The notes: generated by a model from the letters alone, not told the origin. 64,000 nt of DNA from Blasia pusilla (GCA_050084515.1 CM114271.1:46996001-47060000); one strand, 5' to 3'; numbered from the stretch's first letter, positions 23,440 to 36,279 are shown. Translations and numbers: made by a program.

Positions 23440-24400
23440 CCATTGTATGGGCAAGTATCCGGAGGGTATTTGTGTGTTAGATCTCTTTGGTGGGATTAGC
23501 ACTGGTTTGGCTGCGATGTTGCAGGCCGGTATTCTGTCTTGGAGATACGTGTATGTGGAGCGAGATGAGACGGCCCATAGAGTCTCATCTCGACATATTG
23601 GTCGATTGATGTGAAGATACCATGAGTTGTTTCCGCCATCACTATTCGTGGGTACCGGCGTGCTTTACCATCACACATTGCATTGTTGAGGCGCGCAGGA
23701 CCTTGAGAGGGTTGGTCCTGTGGATTTGGTGATTCTTTGGATGGCCATGTCGAGGGTCATACACGTCTTTGGTCGTGGTGAGGGATTACATGACCCTAGG
23801 TCTCGATTGTTTTGGGAGATGTTACGGGTGTTACGACATCTTCAGTTCATCGCACGTGCTCTAGCTTACATTCGGAGAATGTTCCATTGTTGGATGACAC
23901 TCGGACCCGGATGATGGCGAGTGTTCATGAGGTGCGGTCTTGGATTGGACCAAGCGGTGTTGTTGGATGTTGAGTTGGCTCGCGTGCACATCGCCCACGC
24001 TTGTGGTGGACAAACTTGTTGCCTAGGGAGGTTCTACGTCGAGCATATGATGCGGTCTGGCGGGATCCTCGCCTTACAATGGATAGTATCTTGAATCTTG
24101 GCGACTTTCTCAAGTGGTGAGGGTTATTGATCGGTCACCCATGGTAGTGGTGAACCGTGTGGGCGACCTAGGATGGCACTACCCACATTTGTGAGTTTTC
24201 GCGTCACATGCCCACGGGGAAGGTGGTCCCGGGCTTGTATGGGATTCTCATGTGCGGCGGTTGGTGGAGCCTAACGCTGATGAGAGAGAGCGTGCGATGG
24301 GATTTACTCTTGGCGTGGCGGCGGTTGCTTCTATTTTTGAGGCTTCACGACGTCATGTGTTGGGTCAGGCCATGGACTGAATTGTTTGACTTGGATTTTG
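23440..24400 (+). pseudogene. Copy B DNMT3-like cytosine methyltransferase domain, frameshifted
   Basis: Family role: transfer of methyl from S-adenosylmethionine to C5 of cytosine. Visible: motif I VLDLFGGISTGLAAML at 23474; the following YVYVERDETAHRVSSRH block; DLVI then, in a shifted frame, GWPCRG with the catalytic Pro-Cys codons at 23745-23750. Next come GRGEGLHDPRSRLFWEMLR, split here as GRGEGL and RSRLFWEMLR, and motif VI SENVP at 23872-23886. Motif VIII-like RAHRPRLWWTNLLP lies at about 23985-24030, and VEPNADERERAMGF and ASRRHVLGQAMD at 24265-24376. Order and spacing follow animal DNMT3 (PC, ENV, RARYFWGNLP, ERVFGFP). Several indels and stops prevent a continuous product, but each key block is legible. 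Confidence 0.85.
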
Positions 24401-24679
24401 AGTCTTGGTATGACCGAAGCGTCGACTTCGGGACTATGTCGTGGGTCTTCCATCCCTTGTAATGAGCTCGATGGCTCCGGACGGTAGAGGCATCGGTAGA
24501 GGCAGGAGAGTAGTATTTTGCATCCTTGGAGTAAATGGGATGTAATGGTGGGCATGTGGAGTTGGTTGCTCATCTTTGGTGGAGGAGTTATTTGCTCGGA
24601 TGATGGTGTAGCTAAGGGTGTACCATCTTGTGAGGGGGTTGCGTAGCGACCAATGGCATAAATCCTCTCCCTCTAGTAT

Positions 24680-25700
24680 GCCGGTGGAGGAGACTTGGGA
24701 GCCATTACTTGGGCCCAAGCTTACGGGAGGTGAGAAACGACGCTGACCACGGTTCCTACGTGCTTATAGGAGTTGTTTTGCCTTTAGCATGAAGGAGTTG
24801 GGTTCTCTGGTTGGACCGGTATACATGGATTGATTTGGCTAGTGATACGCCAATCTTCCGTCGTCCCTATCGATATAGTGATATGGAGAGGACTTGATTG
24901 AGTAGGACGTTGGACCTTTTGGAGGTGGATTAGTGGAGTTGTCGCATGGAGAGTATGCATAAGCCTTTGTCATGCTCGCTAAAAAGGATATGCATGGCAA
25001 CTACGGATAGGCGGATGTGTGGAGATTACCGTCCTATCAATCGGCAAACCAAGGCCGATAGGTATGCCATGCCTACACTGAGGAGATCTTTGATGTGGTG
25101 GGACATGCAAAGATTTTCAGTATTTTGATCTTCGAGCAAGATACCATCAATTGCCGATTCGGGAGAGTGACAAGGCCAAGAGAGCATTTTGGGGTGTCAA
25201 CTCTCATGGCAAGGATTGTTTGTACCGGTGGAAATTCTTACCCTTTGGGTTGAAGAATGCACTGCCGAGTTTCAAAGAGTGATGGATAGGATCCTAGCAG
25301 GGTTGGATTTTGTTCGGTGTTACATTGATGATATCTTGGTGTTCAGTAACACGGTGGAGGAGCATCAGATACATTTGCAGATGGTGTTTGAGCGGTTGAA
25401 AGCTCATGGTCTACGTTTGGATCCAGGAAAGTGTAAGTTCTTCCATGAGGATGTTGAGTACTTGGGTCATGTGATCTATCCAGGTGGTTTGGGAGTTCAG
25501 CAAGCAAAGGTGGAGGCTATTGCACTTGTTCCGCGTCCGGTAGATGTGAGTAGAGTTCGAGCATTCATGGGATTGGCGAACTATTATCGGAGGTATGTGA
25601 AGGGATTTAGTGCTATGGCAAAGCCTTTGAACCAATTGCTGAAATCAGATCAAGAGTGGCACCGGGAGATGATCAGAGAGAGCTTTTGTGGAGCTTAAGG
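24680..25700 (+). pseudogene. Copy B reverse transcriptase, disrupted
   Basis: Ty3/gypsy RT. Read in pieces: RSCFAFSMKELG, MCGDYRPINRQTKADRYAMP, AEFQRVMDRILAGLDFVR and the catalytic YIDDILVFS at about 25322-25348. Then come CKFFHEDVEYLGHVI and RVRAFMGLANYYRRYVKGF. The C-terminal half (25189-25698) is one open frame; the N-terminal half has frameshifts near 24830-25130. YIDD is intact. It follows the methyltransferase directly, as in copy C. Confidence 0.88.
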
Positions 25701-26120
25701 CCCAATTGGTGGTGGCGCCTATCTTGAGGAGACCTATCGAGGGCGCCCATTCGATTACACACCGATTGGAGTAGGTGGGACTTGGAGCGGTGTTGACACA
25801 ACATGATGATGAGCACATGGAGTTTGTGGTGGCCTATGCAAGTCGTTCGAATAATGCAATGGAGGCGCGCTATAGTTCATATGAGGGAGAGTGCTTGGCA
25901 AGAGTGTGGGGTGGGCACACTTTAGGTGTTACTTGTTTGGCACCCGGTTTACCCTTATTCGATCACCAACCGCTCAAGTGGTTGATGGAGTCGGACAAGC
26001 TTACTAAGAAGGTTTGCACGGTGGGCTCTTATCTTACAGGAGTATGACTTCCAGGTGGTACATAGACCTGGAGTTGCCAACCTTGATGCTGATGGGTTGA
26101 GTAGGAACCCATGTACTAGC
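25701..26120 (+). pseudogene. Copy B RNase H, disrupted
   Basis: Gypsy-type RT-RNase H. GLGAVLTQHDDEHMEFVVAY, ASRSNNAMEARYSSYEGECL, DHQPLKWLMESDKLTKK, then after a frameshift EYDFQVVHRPG and DADGLSRNP. The conserved acidic block after SNNAMEARY and the DADGLSR end are present. A frameshift around 25920-25960 (HTLGVT in place of HFR.YLFG) disrupts the middle. Confidence 0.8.
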
Positions 26121-26349
26121 CAAGAGGATACAACAGGGGCTAGATGGCATGGCGAGGTTGATGAGGAGATGGTGCCAGGTTGGCATGCATCCGCCTTTTT
26201 ATGTTGGTTAGGTGGACTCTAGTATGGAGGACCACATGATATCTTACTCTAGTCGAGGGTAGATGGCCACCTTGAGATCCTAAGGTTGGAGATGGTGGTA
26301 CGGATCAGCGTGATATTCATGATGATGCGTTGGTGTTGGAGTTCCTACG

Positions 26350-27425
26350 GACCGGTAGGGTGCCAGGCATAGTGAGTGCCAAGGAGCGAGACCGTGTTCT
26401 TCAACGTGCTAAGAGGTATCGATTGGAGGGAACACATATTCTCGCGTGTGGGAGGATGGTAGAGTATGAGTAGTGCCACATTTGGCTCGAGAGAGCGCGA
26501 TTGTGCGACATGCCCATGAGGAGTTGGGACATTTTGGGGTAAAGCGACGTATAGCTTACTCCTTGGCCAATATTGGTGGCGTGGCATGCATACTCAGTGC
26601 GGCTAGATTGGTGTCACGTTGTATGGTTTGTGACCGGTGAGGGCATCATTTAATGCCCCTACACCACAATTACACCCCTTGCCTATTATGGGGTTGGGTT
26701 ACCGTTGGAGTGTGGACTATGCGGGACCGTTATCGTTGGATCACGACATCATCGATATGTGTTGGTGATGGTGGAGCACTTCTCCAAGTGGATTGAGTTG
26801 GTGGCATTACCGGACAAGGCGAGTGAGGAACGGCGTATGCGTTTTGGATAGAGTGCTTAGTCATTTTGGTGCACCACGGTGAAGTGTTGACCGACCAGGT
26901 ACAAAGTTTGTGGTGAGTTTCAGGTCTTGTGTGACAAGGCGTTGATTGATCATCGGACCACGCGTCTTGAGATCATCCCAGGCGGATGGTTTGGCTGGCG
27001 TGTGGTTCAAACGGTGAAGAGGGCATTGCGCAAGTATGGCCTCTGAAGGGCATCTTGGAGACTGGGATATTCGTTGCCATGGTTAGCCATGGGGTATAGG
27101 TTCGATCGCCAAGCATCCTTGGCTTCCTTCTCACCTTATTTTTCGTTTATACGGCCGAGATCGGACTTGCCAAGATCAATTGCGTCGGGAGTCTAGTGAG
27201 GTGGTGAACCTTGATGACCAGAGATGTGGATGAGGGTGTGTTCTCGCGAGTGGAGCTCTTCGGAGAGTTATGCCAGCGACCTTTGAGAATCTTGCCATTG
27301 CTCAACACGGGGATACGTTGCGGTATGCAGGTTATCGACCATCGATTCGTAGGTTCCATGTGGGGACCATTTGGGTGGAGGTTATCGACCATCGTGTTAG
27401 CTTCGAGGTTCCATGTTGGGGGACT
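26350..27425 (+). pseudogene. Copy B integrase, disrupted
   Basis: DDE integrase. The zinc-binding N-terminal domain is present in pieces (HAHEELGHFGVKRR, QYWWRGM, CMVCD-equivalent at 26615-26635), followed by LPIMGLGYRWS, VMVEHFSKWIELVALPDKAS and LAERVVQT-type traces, all split by indels. The C-terminal part reads MPATFENLAIAQHGDTLRYA and GYRPSIRRFHVG at 27270-27360. The block GGTTATCGACCATCG is duplicated (27331 and 27382), a local copying error. Catalytic residues cannot all be confirmed because of the indels. Confidence 0.75.
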
Positions 27426-27912
27426 ATGTCTGTTTGGAAGGACCATGTGCGTAATTGTGCGCCATGTCATCTTCCAAATGGATGGATGTATTGACCCAAG
27501 CTTAGCCATTTTAGCTTGAGGTGCATGGTGTTAACGCAGGAGTTCTCTATGTCTATTTGGAGACAACGTTTGACGGAGGCACTATTTTGTTCGTGAGGTG
27601 TTAGTTTGGAGTTCTCATGTTGGAGGGTCGTGATGGAGTTGTTTGGAAGGACCATGTGCGTAATTGTGCGCCATGTCATCTTCCAAATGTGGATGGTATC
27701 TTGTTGACCCAAGCTTAGCCATGATACGTGCTAGCTTGAGGTGCATGTTTGTGGGTCTCTGTGTAACGCACCCGTATGTTGTGTGTGATCGGTGTTCTAG
27801 GGGTTGGCACATGATGTGTTTGACTCCACGTTTGGATGTTGTTCCATCTACTTGGAAGGTGGGTTTGTCCTCGATGTACTTAGGAGAGGTAGATGACTTG
27901 ATCTTTGCATGA
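27426..27912 (+). pseudogene. Copy B post-integrase linker (duplicated) and degenerate PHD finger
   Basis: The linker WKDHVRNCAPCHLPN occurs twice (27435-27480 and 27642-27690) through a tandem duplication of roughly 207 bases; copy C has it once. After the second copy, a frame reads VVCDRCSRGWHMMCLTPRL at about 27777-27835, matching the C..C....H..C core of copy C's PHD finger. The first Cys pair is replaced (CMFVGL in place of C..CGS) and the final Cys pair is lost. It is therefore a broken PHD finger in the same place as in copy C. Confidence 0.75.
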
Positions 27913-28043
27913 TATGGATTACGGATGTGCGACTAACGATGGGGCAACCTAGCACCCGGCCTTCGATTCGGGCATCCAAGAAGGTGTATAGCATGTAGTA
28001 GATGTATAGGGCTACCCGGGAGTTAGAGGGACCTAACCGCCGA

Positions 28044-28158
28044 TTAGGGGGCGAGTTGTGGTACACTTGCATTTGTGGATACTCGTCTATGTTATGTATG
28101 TATGTGCGTATGGTATGTCGGCGATGTATGTTGTATGGCGATGTGGATTCATACGACA
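28044..28158 (+). repeat. G-rich tract and B1 repeat of copy B
   Basis: TTAGGGGGCGAG at 28044-28055 looks like a polypurine tract for plus-strand priming and is conserved in copies A (11110-11120) and C (51051-51062). B1 (28055-28158) follows directly and matches B2 with a 2-base indel and a handful of substitutions. In a normal LTR element this position would start a full LTR; here it starts the B part only. Confidence 0.75.
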
Positions 28159-28161
28159 ATT

Positions 28162-28529
28162 TATCATGACCATACGGATTATGTCGTAGAGTATGGTGTG
28201 CTGGTAGAGGCCATTCCTTATGTAGGACCGTAGTGGCTTGGTAGAGATGTGGTTCCATACATAGGGTTGGGGGTTACTCACTTGGGGGTGACTTTCCTAG
28301 TAGGGCCCGCTCTTAGGTTGGAGGATATAAGGTGGCTTGCCCTCAAAGAATAGTCAGTTCTTTGAGTTGAGCCTGTTGCGTTGGGAGTTAGCCTTGGTAG
28401 TGAGTAGAGCTCTTGGCTATGGTGTTTCCCGCAAGCTTCGACCTGGATTCTCCCATCGTGGAGTGGGTTTGGCTCGATTGTATGTGATTGTAAACGTGTT
28501 TTATGACAGTAGGTCTTTCACGGATTTCA
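28162..28529 (+). repeat. Copy B repeat A2
   Basis: Near-identical direct copy of A1 (19005-19372), including TATA-like box and hairpin. It ends GGATTTCA, after which B2 begins, whereas A1 ends at the same base but continues into the leader. Three bases (ATT) or so separate the end of B1 from its start. Confidence 0.9.
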
Positions 28530-28635
28530 GTTGTGGTACACTTGCGTTTGTGGATACTCTCGTCTATGTTATGTATGTATGTGCGTATGGTATGTCAGCG
28601 ATGTATGTTGTATGACAATGTGGATTCGCACGACA
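28530..28635 (+). repeat. Copy B repeat B2 (3' terminus)
   Basis: Direct copy of B1, starting GTTGTGGTACACTTGC and ending GCACGACA, then TAGA. The terminal GACA mirrors the element's initial TGTC. The same terminal block, in variant form (GCGATGTGTATGCGCAC), closes the family units at 2050, 11249, 30394 and 50923. Confidence 0.88.
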
Positions 28636-28639
28636 TAGA

Positions 28640-29245
28640 GCTACTTGAAAGCTTACCCTTCTCGACTACAATAGTAGAGCCTTGAATAATACATAAGTGC
28701 ACAATAGAGCTCTAAGATCCCTAACACAACCTACTATATAGTTGTTATCGACTAAAGAAATAAATCTCAACAGCTTAAGCCTTTATGGCTTCTGTAAAAC
28801 AAAATGCATGTGTGTAAAAGCAAACCTCTTTTAAGTAACGGCTTGGAGTGCGCGCAATGAATGGAGTCTTTCAATTGGATGGAAGCAATAAATATTTTGT
28901 TATGTAAGCTTGAAACCCTAAGTGTGGCATATGATAACTCTTCGAGAAATGGGAGGATGTCTACATCGACGGATGTCCCTTGTCAAATCGTAATTTTCAG
29001 CAATACAAAATTGAAACCAAAAAAAAAAATCCATTAAAACATTTTGCGGCAGATCTACAGAGCATCCATGAAAACCGAAAACCATAAGATGATCACGTGG
29101 GAAACATGCGCCCCACGCGGCTCAAAAGGGAGTCATATGTGAGGAATGCTCGAAAAGAAATAGAGCATACTTTCATTTGTGCAAAATGCCACGTGTCAAT
29201 AACGCGAGAGTTTGCACTGCAAGAGAGCATTTGTGCGTAATATCA
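28640..29245. other. AT-rich flank, nothing recognised
   Basis: No open frame over 60 codons with a motif. The stretch joins copy B to the copia relic that becomes readable from about 29250 on the minus strand. Confidence 0.35.
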
Positions 29246-29541
29246 TTTCTTTTTTAGATAATGGAATGTAGCACTTATATCCCTGTAGTTTCATCAACAT
29301 GGCCAATGAAGATACATCTCTCAGATTTAAGATATAATTAATTTCTCTCATCTCTCAAAAGAAACAGGTGCATAACAAATACAACCAAAAGATTTTAGGA
29401 ATAAAATATCTTCCATACTGCATATGAAGAGGTCAAATTAATTCTTATCATGAACTTGTGAAGTTAGAGTTTGATTTATTAAGACTATTACACACACTAC
29501 AACGTCTTTCCAATAAACATTAGGTATGTTCTTCTCATTTA

Positions 29542-30394
<853 letters not shown>

Positions 30395-32429
30395 TTTAAC
30401 ATAACACGTTCCGCCTTAACAATATATCGATATTTCTACTTAACCACTCCATTTTATTGTGGATTGTAATGGCAAGTGAATTTTCATTCGATGAAATTAT
30501 GCCTTAAGTATTCATTAAAGTATGTTGATAGATACTTTCCTCCTCCATCGTAATATTCTACATCCCTAGTCTGCTTAATTCTCCACCAAAATTCTAAATG
30601 TTTGAAACACTAGTAATACTTATGACTTGGTTTTTAGAAAGTATACCCAAATATATCCATAGAAGTCATCACTAAAATAAACAAATTATTGGAAACCAAG
30701 GCTATGTTATGATATTATCCATGCATTATTATGAATTAAGTCTAATATTTTAGATGCTCTTATACCTTGCTTTGGAAATGGAAATCTAACTTTTTTTCCA
30801 AATTGACAAGTAATGGATATCTCTAACATAGTAGGATAGGATGAGTTAGGGAGTTTTATTACTAGATAAGGTGATTAAAGGTTTTGAGGTCTTTGAAGAA
30901 TCAAATGCCTACTTTTCTTATGCAACATATTGATATTTTTTACTTGGTGGCCAATTTGACCGTACAGTGTTGTTTGAATACCTAGAAACATCTAATTTGC
31001 ACACTTTTAAAATCTTGTTCCTTTGGTCATTATAGGGTGGTCATTTATTATCTGAATACAACAACCATGTGTATCAAACTTCACATGATAATCCTGTCCT
31101 AGTATCTTTCATGGAGAAATTATATTTCTTGAAATCGTAGGCAGTACTAGGGATGTACACAATATTTCCAAAAGCACAAAGACCATGTCATGGTAATGGA
31201 ACTTAATCGACATATACGATATGATATTGCGTATCATTTGTCATGAGCACTATTACTGGATCTTTCACATGCTACATTCTATTGAACCATATAGCTTGTG
31301 AGATCATGTGGTTTGATGCACCATAGTTTATGTATTAAATCACGCATAAGATTTCTTAACCATTGCTCTCATATAATCTGCCATAGCTAAGAGATGCTTA
31401 ATGCTTGAGTATTGTTATTCTTCATACTACATTTTATGTGGGTGCTTCACATAGTTTTATTGTTGTAAAACTCTCGTTCTTTTATTAATATTCTTTTTCT
31501 CGAAGAAAAACTTTGTATAATGATCCTTCATCGCACATTAATTATAAAACCCAAGGATCCTCTATTTTGTACCTCAATCCCAACGGTTGCCACAATCACT
31601 ATCTTTTGATTGTGTTTGTACTAGTTCAAAGTTGATTGAGTGAGGCTATGATAAGTGTCTCTTTCTCCATATGATTGATATCCACCACGACCATGGAAAC
31701 TTCTACCATGACCTTCCCTTTTGTTTGATGTGCTCCTTGCAAATAAAGCCGTTTCTTGCATTCTTAGCGAGCTATTGTTGGGGACTAGATGTATCTAATC
31801 TCCAAAATTAGATGAACAAAGTTAGATCGCTATCTTCTACCATTATTCCAATGTTATTCAATTGATCAACAATATATCTCATATTCAAAATATAATCATT
31901 TATGTTTTGCAATATTTTCATGACTTTTGTTTAATTATGGTTTCAATTAAAGCTTTATGGCCTTTGTAGATATCTCGAATAGCTTCTCCAATACATCCCA
32001 AGTTTCTTTATGGGTACCCAAGTCTCTTTATGGGTATCGATATCTTTCTTAATATGACCAATCATTGGTGAATTGATCATTATTAAGATGTAGTCGATTA
32101 CTTACCTTATGCATTTGATCTAAGTATGCAAATTCAAGTTTATTGAGTTACCTTTTGGCTTAACCTTGTCACTTAGAATAAGCTCCCATAGTTCTTGATT
32201 GAAAATAAAATTATTTCATGCAAAACTTCCAAAGATTGTAATTTTTCGTACTATTCTTCTTGCCTATGATTATTGTCTAGGAATATTTTATCAAGGACGA
32301 TTTTTTTTGTACAAATTATAATTTCAAGCCCTACACTCCTCCAGTTGAAATATGGATCACTCATGTATAAAAATTGACCTTAAATTTGCTATAATTGACA
32401 AATTATATAAAAGAATTGATTGAAATCGA

Positions 32430-34150
32430 CATATAGAGAGCAAATTGCATAACTTTTTCATTGAGTTCACTTTCATACACTAAAGTTTTTCGAATCCGTG
32501 ATTTCAAAATCAAAAATTTTTGGATGCGATGGAAAGGTCTCAACAAGCTCTACAAAACATATAGAATAAGACTAAGGAATAATTCTATCCCCTAACCACC
32601 CAAATTGTTAAATTAATTAAGAAAGCCTAAATAACACTTCTACCAATGAGCTTTGATTGAAATATCCTTGCTGTAAATTGAAATTGTGTCTTCTCTTGCC
32701 ACTATCATCTTCTCCTACGAACACAAAGGATTTTAATCCATATTCTTCTAATGCTGATATCATGGAAAAAATGAATAAACAAGCATGAAAAATGGATACA
32801 ACTTTCATATATACATACATATATGAAAAAAAAGTTTGCAAAGAGAATAAGTGGGGTTGGTCCTTTTCTCAATTATGTAGAGTATTTTGAAGTAATCTAC
32901 TAAACCAGCGTGATGGATGGAATAAAACTTTCACATACATATACTACCATTAAAAACAATATTTTACAACGAGAGAATGAAAGGGATTGATCTCCTTCTC
33001 AATTATAAAGAGTATGTGTAAGCAATCTTAACCCTAATCCTAAACATAGTCTATAATTACACTAACCATAATTAACTAACTAACCCAGATTAAGTTTTTA
33101 TACTTCATATGAGTATGAAATGCAATAATTTATGTGTTTGATGAGCTTGACTATAACTAAATTTTCAAAAAAAAATTTATCTAAATTTAGATTTAATCAA
33201 ATCTCCATCATAGAGCATTGATAAAATTTGAATGTGGAAAAATGAGCACAAAGACAAAACTTTTTTGTCTTATATGTTATTATCATAAATATAATTGATC
33301 ATAATAATAACTCTGGTGGTAAGGCACTGTGGTATGTCAAGCTTTCCCTTCATATTCAAGTTTCATATAAAATCTCTTAAATACCTAGAGAAATCATAAT
33401 TAAAGAAAATAGAAAAGTCTTATGGAAATTCATGTCAAAGCTTAACAAAATACTATAAAAAATGCAAGAAAAATATGCATGGTTGTAAAACTTAGATGAA
33501 CTTTAAAAGTTTTCAAATTTACTGTAGACCATCAAGAAACCATCGACTTTTGAAAGGAAAAAGGCTCTTACTCATTGTTGGAAGAAAATTAGAGAATCAT
33601 TCAAAAAATATTTTCCCTCAAATAATTCCTCTGAGATAAGTAAGTTGTTTCCTAAAGAGATCATGATACTCCAAATCAAAATATAAAGCGTTTCAGAATA
33701 ATATTCTATCACAACACTAAGGATTAATGGGTGTTATTTAAGGTTCTTCAATTGCTGAAGCTTCAGATTGAATTGCAACGAACTCTTTCTTCACAATAAA
33801 AAGTGTATAGACTCATTAGAAACACCAAACTAGCTCTATTTCACATCAATGCCATGCATGCAACACATACATTTGTATTGATATTTTGAATCTCAGTTTC
33901 TACTAAATATCCATCCCAAGGTATACCCACATAAGGGATAACAAAAAATGATCGATCCTCTATTTGTCTCTACTTTAAGTACTTGCACTACCAAAAATTC
34001 TACAATCATGCTTCTTCATTAATCCTAACTTCTTACCTTAGACAAAGTTTCCAAAAGTTTTTGTGCTAACCATTATAGAGAAGGATTAATGAGCTATTCC
34101 TTCAACTTCCTATTCTCTTCCATTATCTTATCCATGTCATGAGATATGAT
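32430..34150. other. AT-rich, nothing recognised
   Basis: Very AT-rich, with one short minus frame (32617-32841) lacking motifs. No repeat partner was noticed in the window. Confidence 0.35.
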
Positions 34151-34159
34151 CTTCTTTCC

Positions 34160-34990
34160 TAATTCACTAATTCTATTGACAAAATGTGCCAATTGAAAAC
34201 AAAATTCTCTACTCTCTTAAGTACTAGTCTCAAGGTTTCAATTCTTTGCAACATATATCGGTTCCTCTCTAACACAAACCTATGCTCTATTACAACTCTA
34301 TTATCCAAATATATCAGCACTCCTCCCCATTTATCCTCTAACTCTAGAATAATCTCCTTCAACCTCTTCGAGATGGGTTCTTCCACAATATCCCTTCATA
34401 AAGAGTTTAAGATTGCCACAAAGACTTCATCTCCTTCATCCAATTTGACCATCTTGAGTTCTTTAGTAGCTTGCATGATCTTTTTCCTTTATGCTTTTTG
34501 GTATATCTTTTCATCCAAGGAGTTAATTCTTGCTCATTCTCAACATGTACTACTGCATCCTCAGTGAGTCCAGAAACTTTATCGACATGAATGACCTTAA
34601 TATCTTCTTCCAATTATCCTTGAATTTCTTCTATCTTCCCTAAGTATTTTTTGTCCATAAATGTACTTGATGTAGATCCACATGCATTAGAGTAATTATT
34701 TTTTCCAACAAATGGATTATTTGTTGTTACATTGCTTCATTCTGCCCCCAATTGAGCAAATACTCCTCCCATGCTTGATAATGAAAGTGTCCTCGTGATT
34801 CCATTTTGAACTTGGTTGTTAAATCTTATTTTAACACATTCAGAAGTTATCATAGCCTAATGTTCTCTATATTAATAAAATCCTCTTCCTTGAATCATGA
34901 GATTGGAATTTGCATTATGATTTTTCCCGTCACTTCCTTGTAATTGGAGCTAATGAATTTTCTTCTTATGATTATGATCTTATCCACTTC
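34160..34990 (-). pseudogene. Unidentified broken coding-like stretch
   Basis: The minus strand shows two consecutive frames with protein-like composition: 34407-34613 (EEDIKVIHVDKVSGLTEDAV, Lys/Trp-rich end) and 34159-34386 (KEIILELEDKWGGVLIYLD, heptad-like leucines). Upstream there are Asn-rich traces to about 34990. A frameshift would be needed to join them. I do not recognise a family; a gag-like coiled-coil protein of a retroelement is possible. Confidence that it was ever coding is low. Confidence 0.25.
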
Positions 34991-35099
34991 TTCATAACCT
35001 CATGGTTCTTCGCAAAAATCTGAAAAGTTCTTCTTTAAAGTGGTAAAAAAAACTACATTGACTTCATTACTTCTTCCTTAAACTTAAATAAGAATATTA

Positions 35100-35440
35100 C
35101 ACGAATCAAGAGTAACATCAAGGAAAGAGAGATATTGAAGGTAGAGAGCGCATATGTATGAGCGATAGAAAGCACATGGTTTGAGAGTCAAGCACATCCT
35201 TTGAGAGTTGGGTGGAGAGCACATTCTATAGGGATGGACAGCAAAATCAAGGAGAGCACATTTTGTGTGGATCAAGAGCTCATGCCTTGGGATTAGGATG
35301 TAGAATTCATGTTGTAGAGACTTAGAGCAACATCAAGGAAAGAGCGAGATTGAAGGTGGAGAGCTAGGGCACATGTGGTTGGAAGAGAGAATCCAAGTGA
35401 AAGAAAAGAGTGTAAAGAGAGCATGTGCGGACAAGAAAAG
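35100..35440. repeat. Degenerate direct duplication
   Basis: AACATCAAGGAAAGAG.GA.ATTGAAGGT.GAGAGC occurs at about 35111 and 35330, a spacing of about 217 bases, with purine-rich GAGAGCACAT units repeated between. The open frames on either strand here arise from this low-complexity composition. Confidence 0.5.
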
Positions 35441-36279
35441 AATGCATATCCGCCATCTCCATCTACATTGTGTAGGATGTAAGCTTGAAGCAATTCTCGA
35501 ATTTGAGAATAAGGTAGGAAGATTTGAGGAAGGCGGCAAGAAAATTTGGCATGAATTCAAGTGCGATTTCTTCAAATCGTAGGAAAATTTCAATTTTAGG
35601 CGTATGGTTCATATTTTTGTTAAAAAATCTGAAGAAATGAAGCACAATGAACTTGAGATTGGTTCTTTATTTGGAGGAGTCTCTAAAAATGGGCCCATCT
35701 TCATTAACTTTCTTACTCAAAGTGTGGTGAGGTCTACCTTTGTCATAAATTTGAATAGTCCATTTAGAGAGTCTAGTCCAGATCTTTCTTTTATAAGGGT
35801 ACTATAGATATATTTAGGGATTTTAGTCCCTCTATTTTGGTACTTCTATAGCCAAAATATTCTTGAAGGGTTTAATTGGTGAAGTGACATTTGAGCTTGG
35901 GTAAAAAAAAATCCATGAAAAGGGATAGCATATTTACAATAGAAAAAGAGAAAAAAAGTTGCTCGATGATATAGACCATAAGATCTTTAAGGGAAGAAGA
36001 AGCTACTTCGTTCAAGGGAAAAAGTAACAACTTCTACAGATGTGCATGGTTAACAAAGTATAAAATTGCAAAAAATCCCATGAAATGTTGGTAAGCTTTC
36101 TATCTAGACTTATGTGATGTTTGTCATAAAAATCATAGTCAAATTTGTAATAAGGTTATGATTTATTTATTACTACAAAAATATAGGATCCCTCTTTCTT
36201 TCTTTATCTCTCTAACCACTACTTATAGAGTGAAGTCACTCTTCATATATATCTAAACTCACTTTCACTCACCTACTCA

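Larger units (their letters stand above)
19005..28635 (+). mobile_element. Copy B: gypsy-type retrotransposon with DNMT3-like and PHD domains, split terminal repeats
   Basis: A 9.6 kb element bounded by TGTCATGACC and GCACGACA and flanked by exact TAGA duplications (19001-19004, 28636-28639). Order: A1 repeat, leader, gag, protease, DNMT3-like domain, RT, RNase H, integrase, PHD finger, G-rich tract, B1, A2, B2. A1 and A2 differ at two positions over 366 bases, whereas the coding region carries many indels and stops. The insertion is therefore young but the sequence was probably already defective when copied. Domain order equals that of copy C on the opposite strand. Confidence 0.88.

Noticed and set aside
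19005-28635. DIRS/Ngaro tyrosine-recombinase element
   Set aside because: The repeats are split as in that group, but no tyrosine recombinase is present; an HHCC/DDE integrase is, and target duplications are seen.
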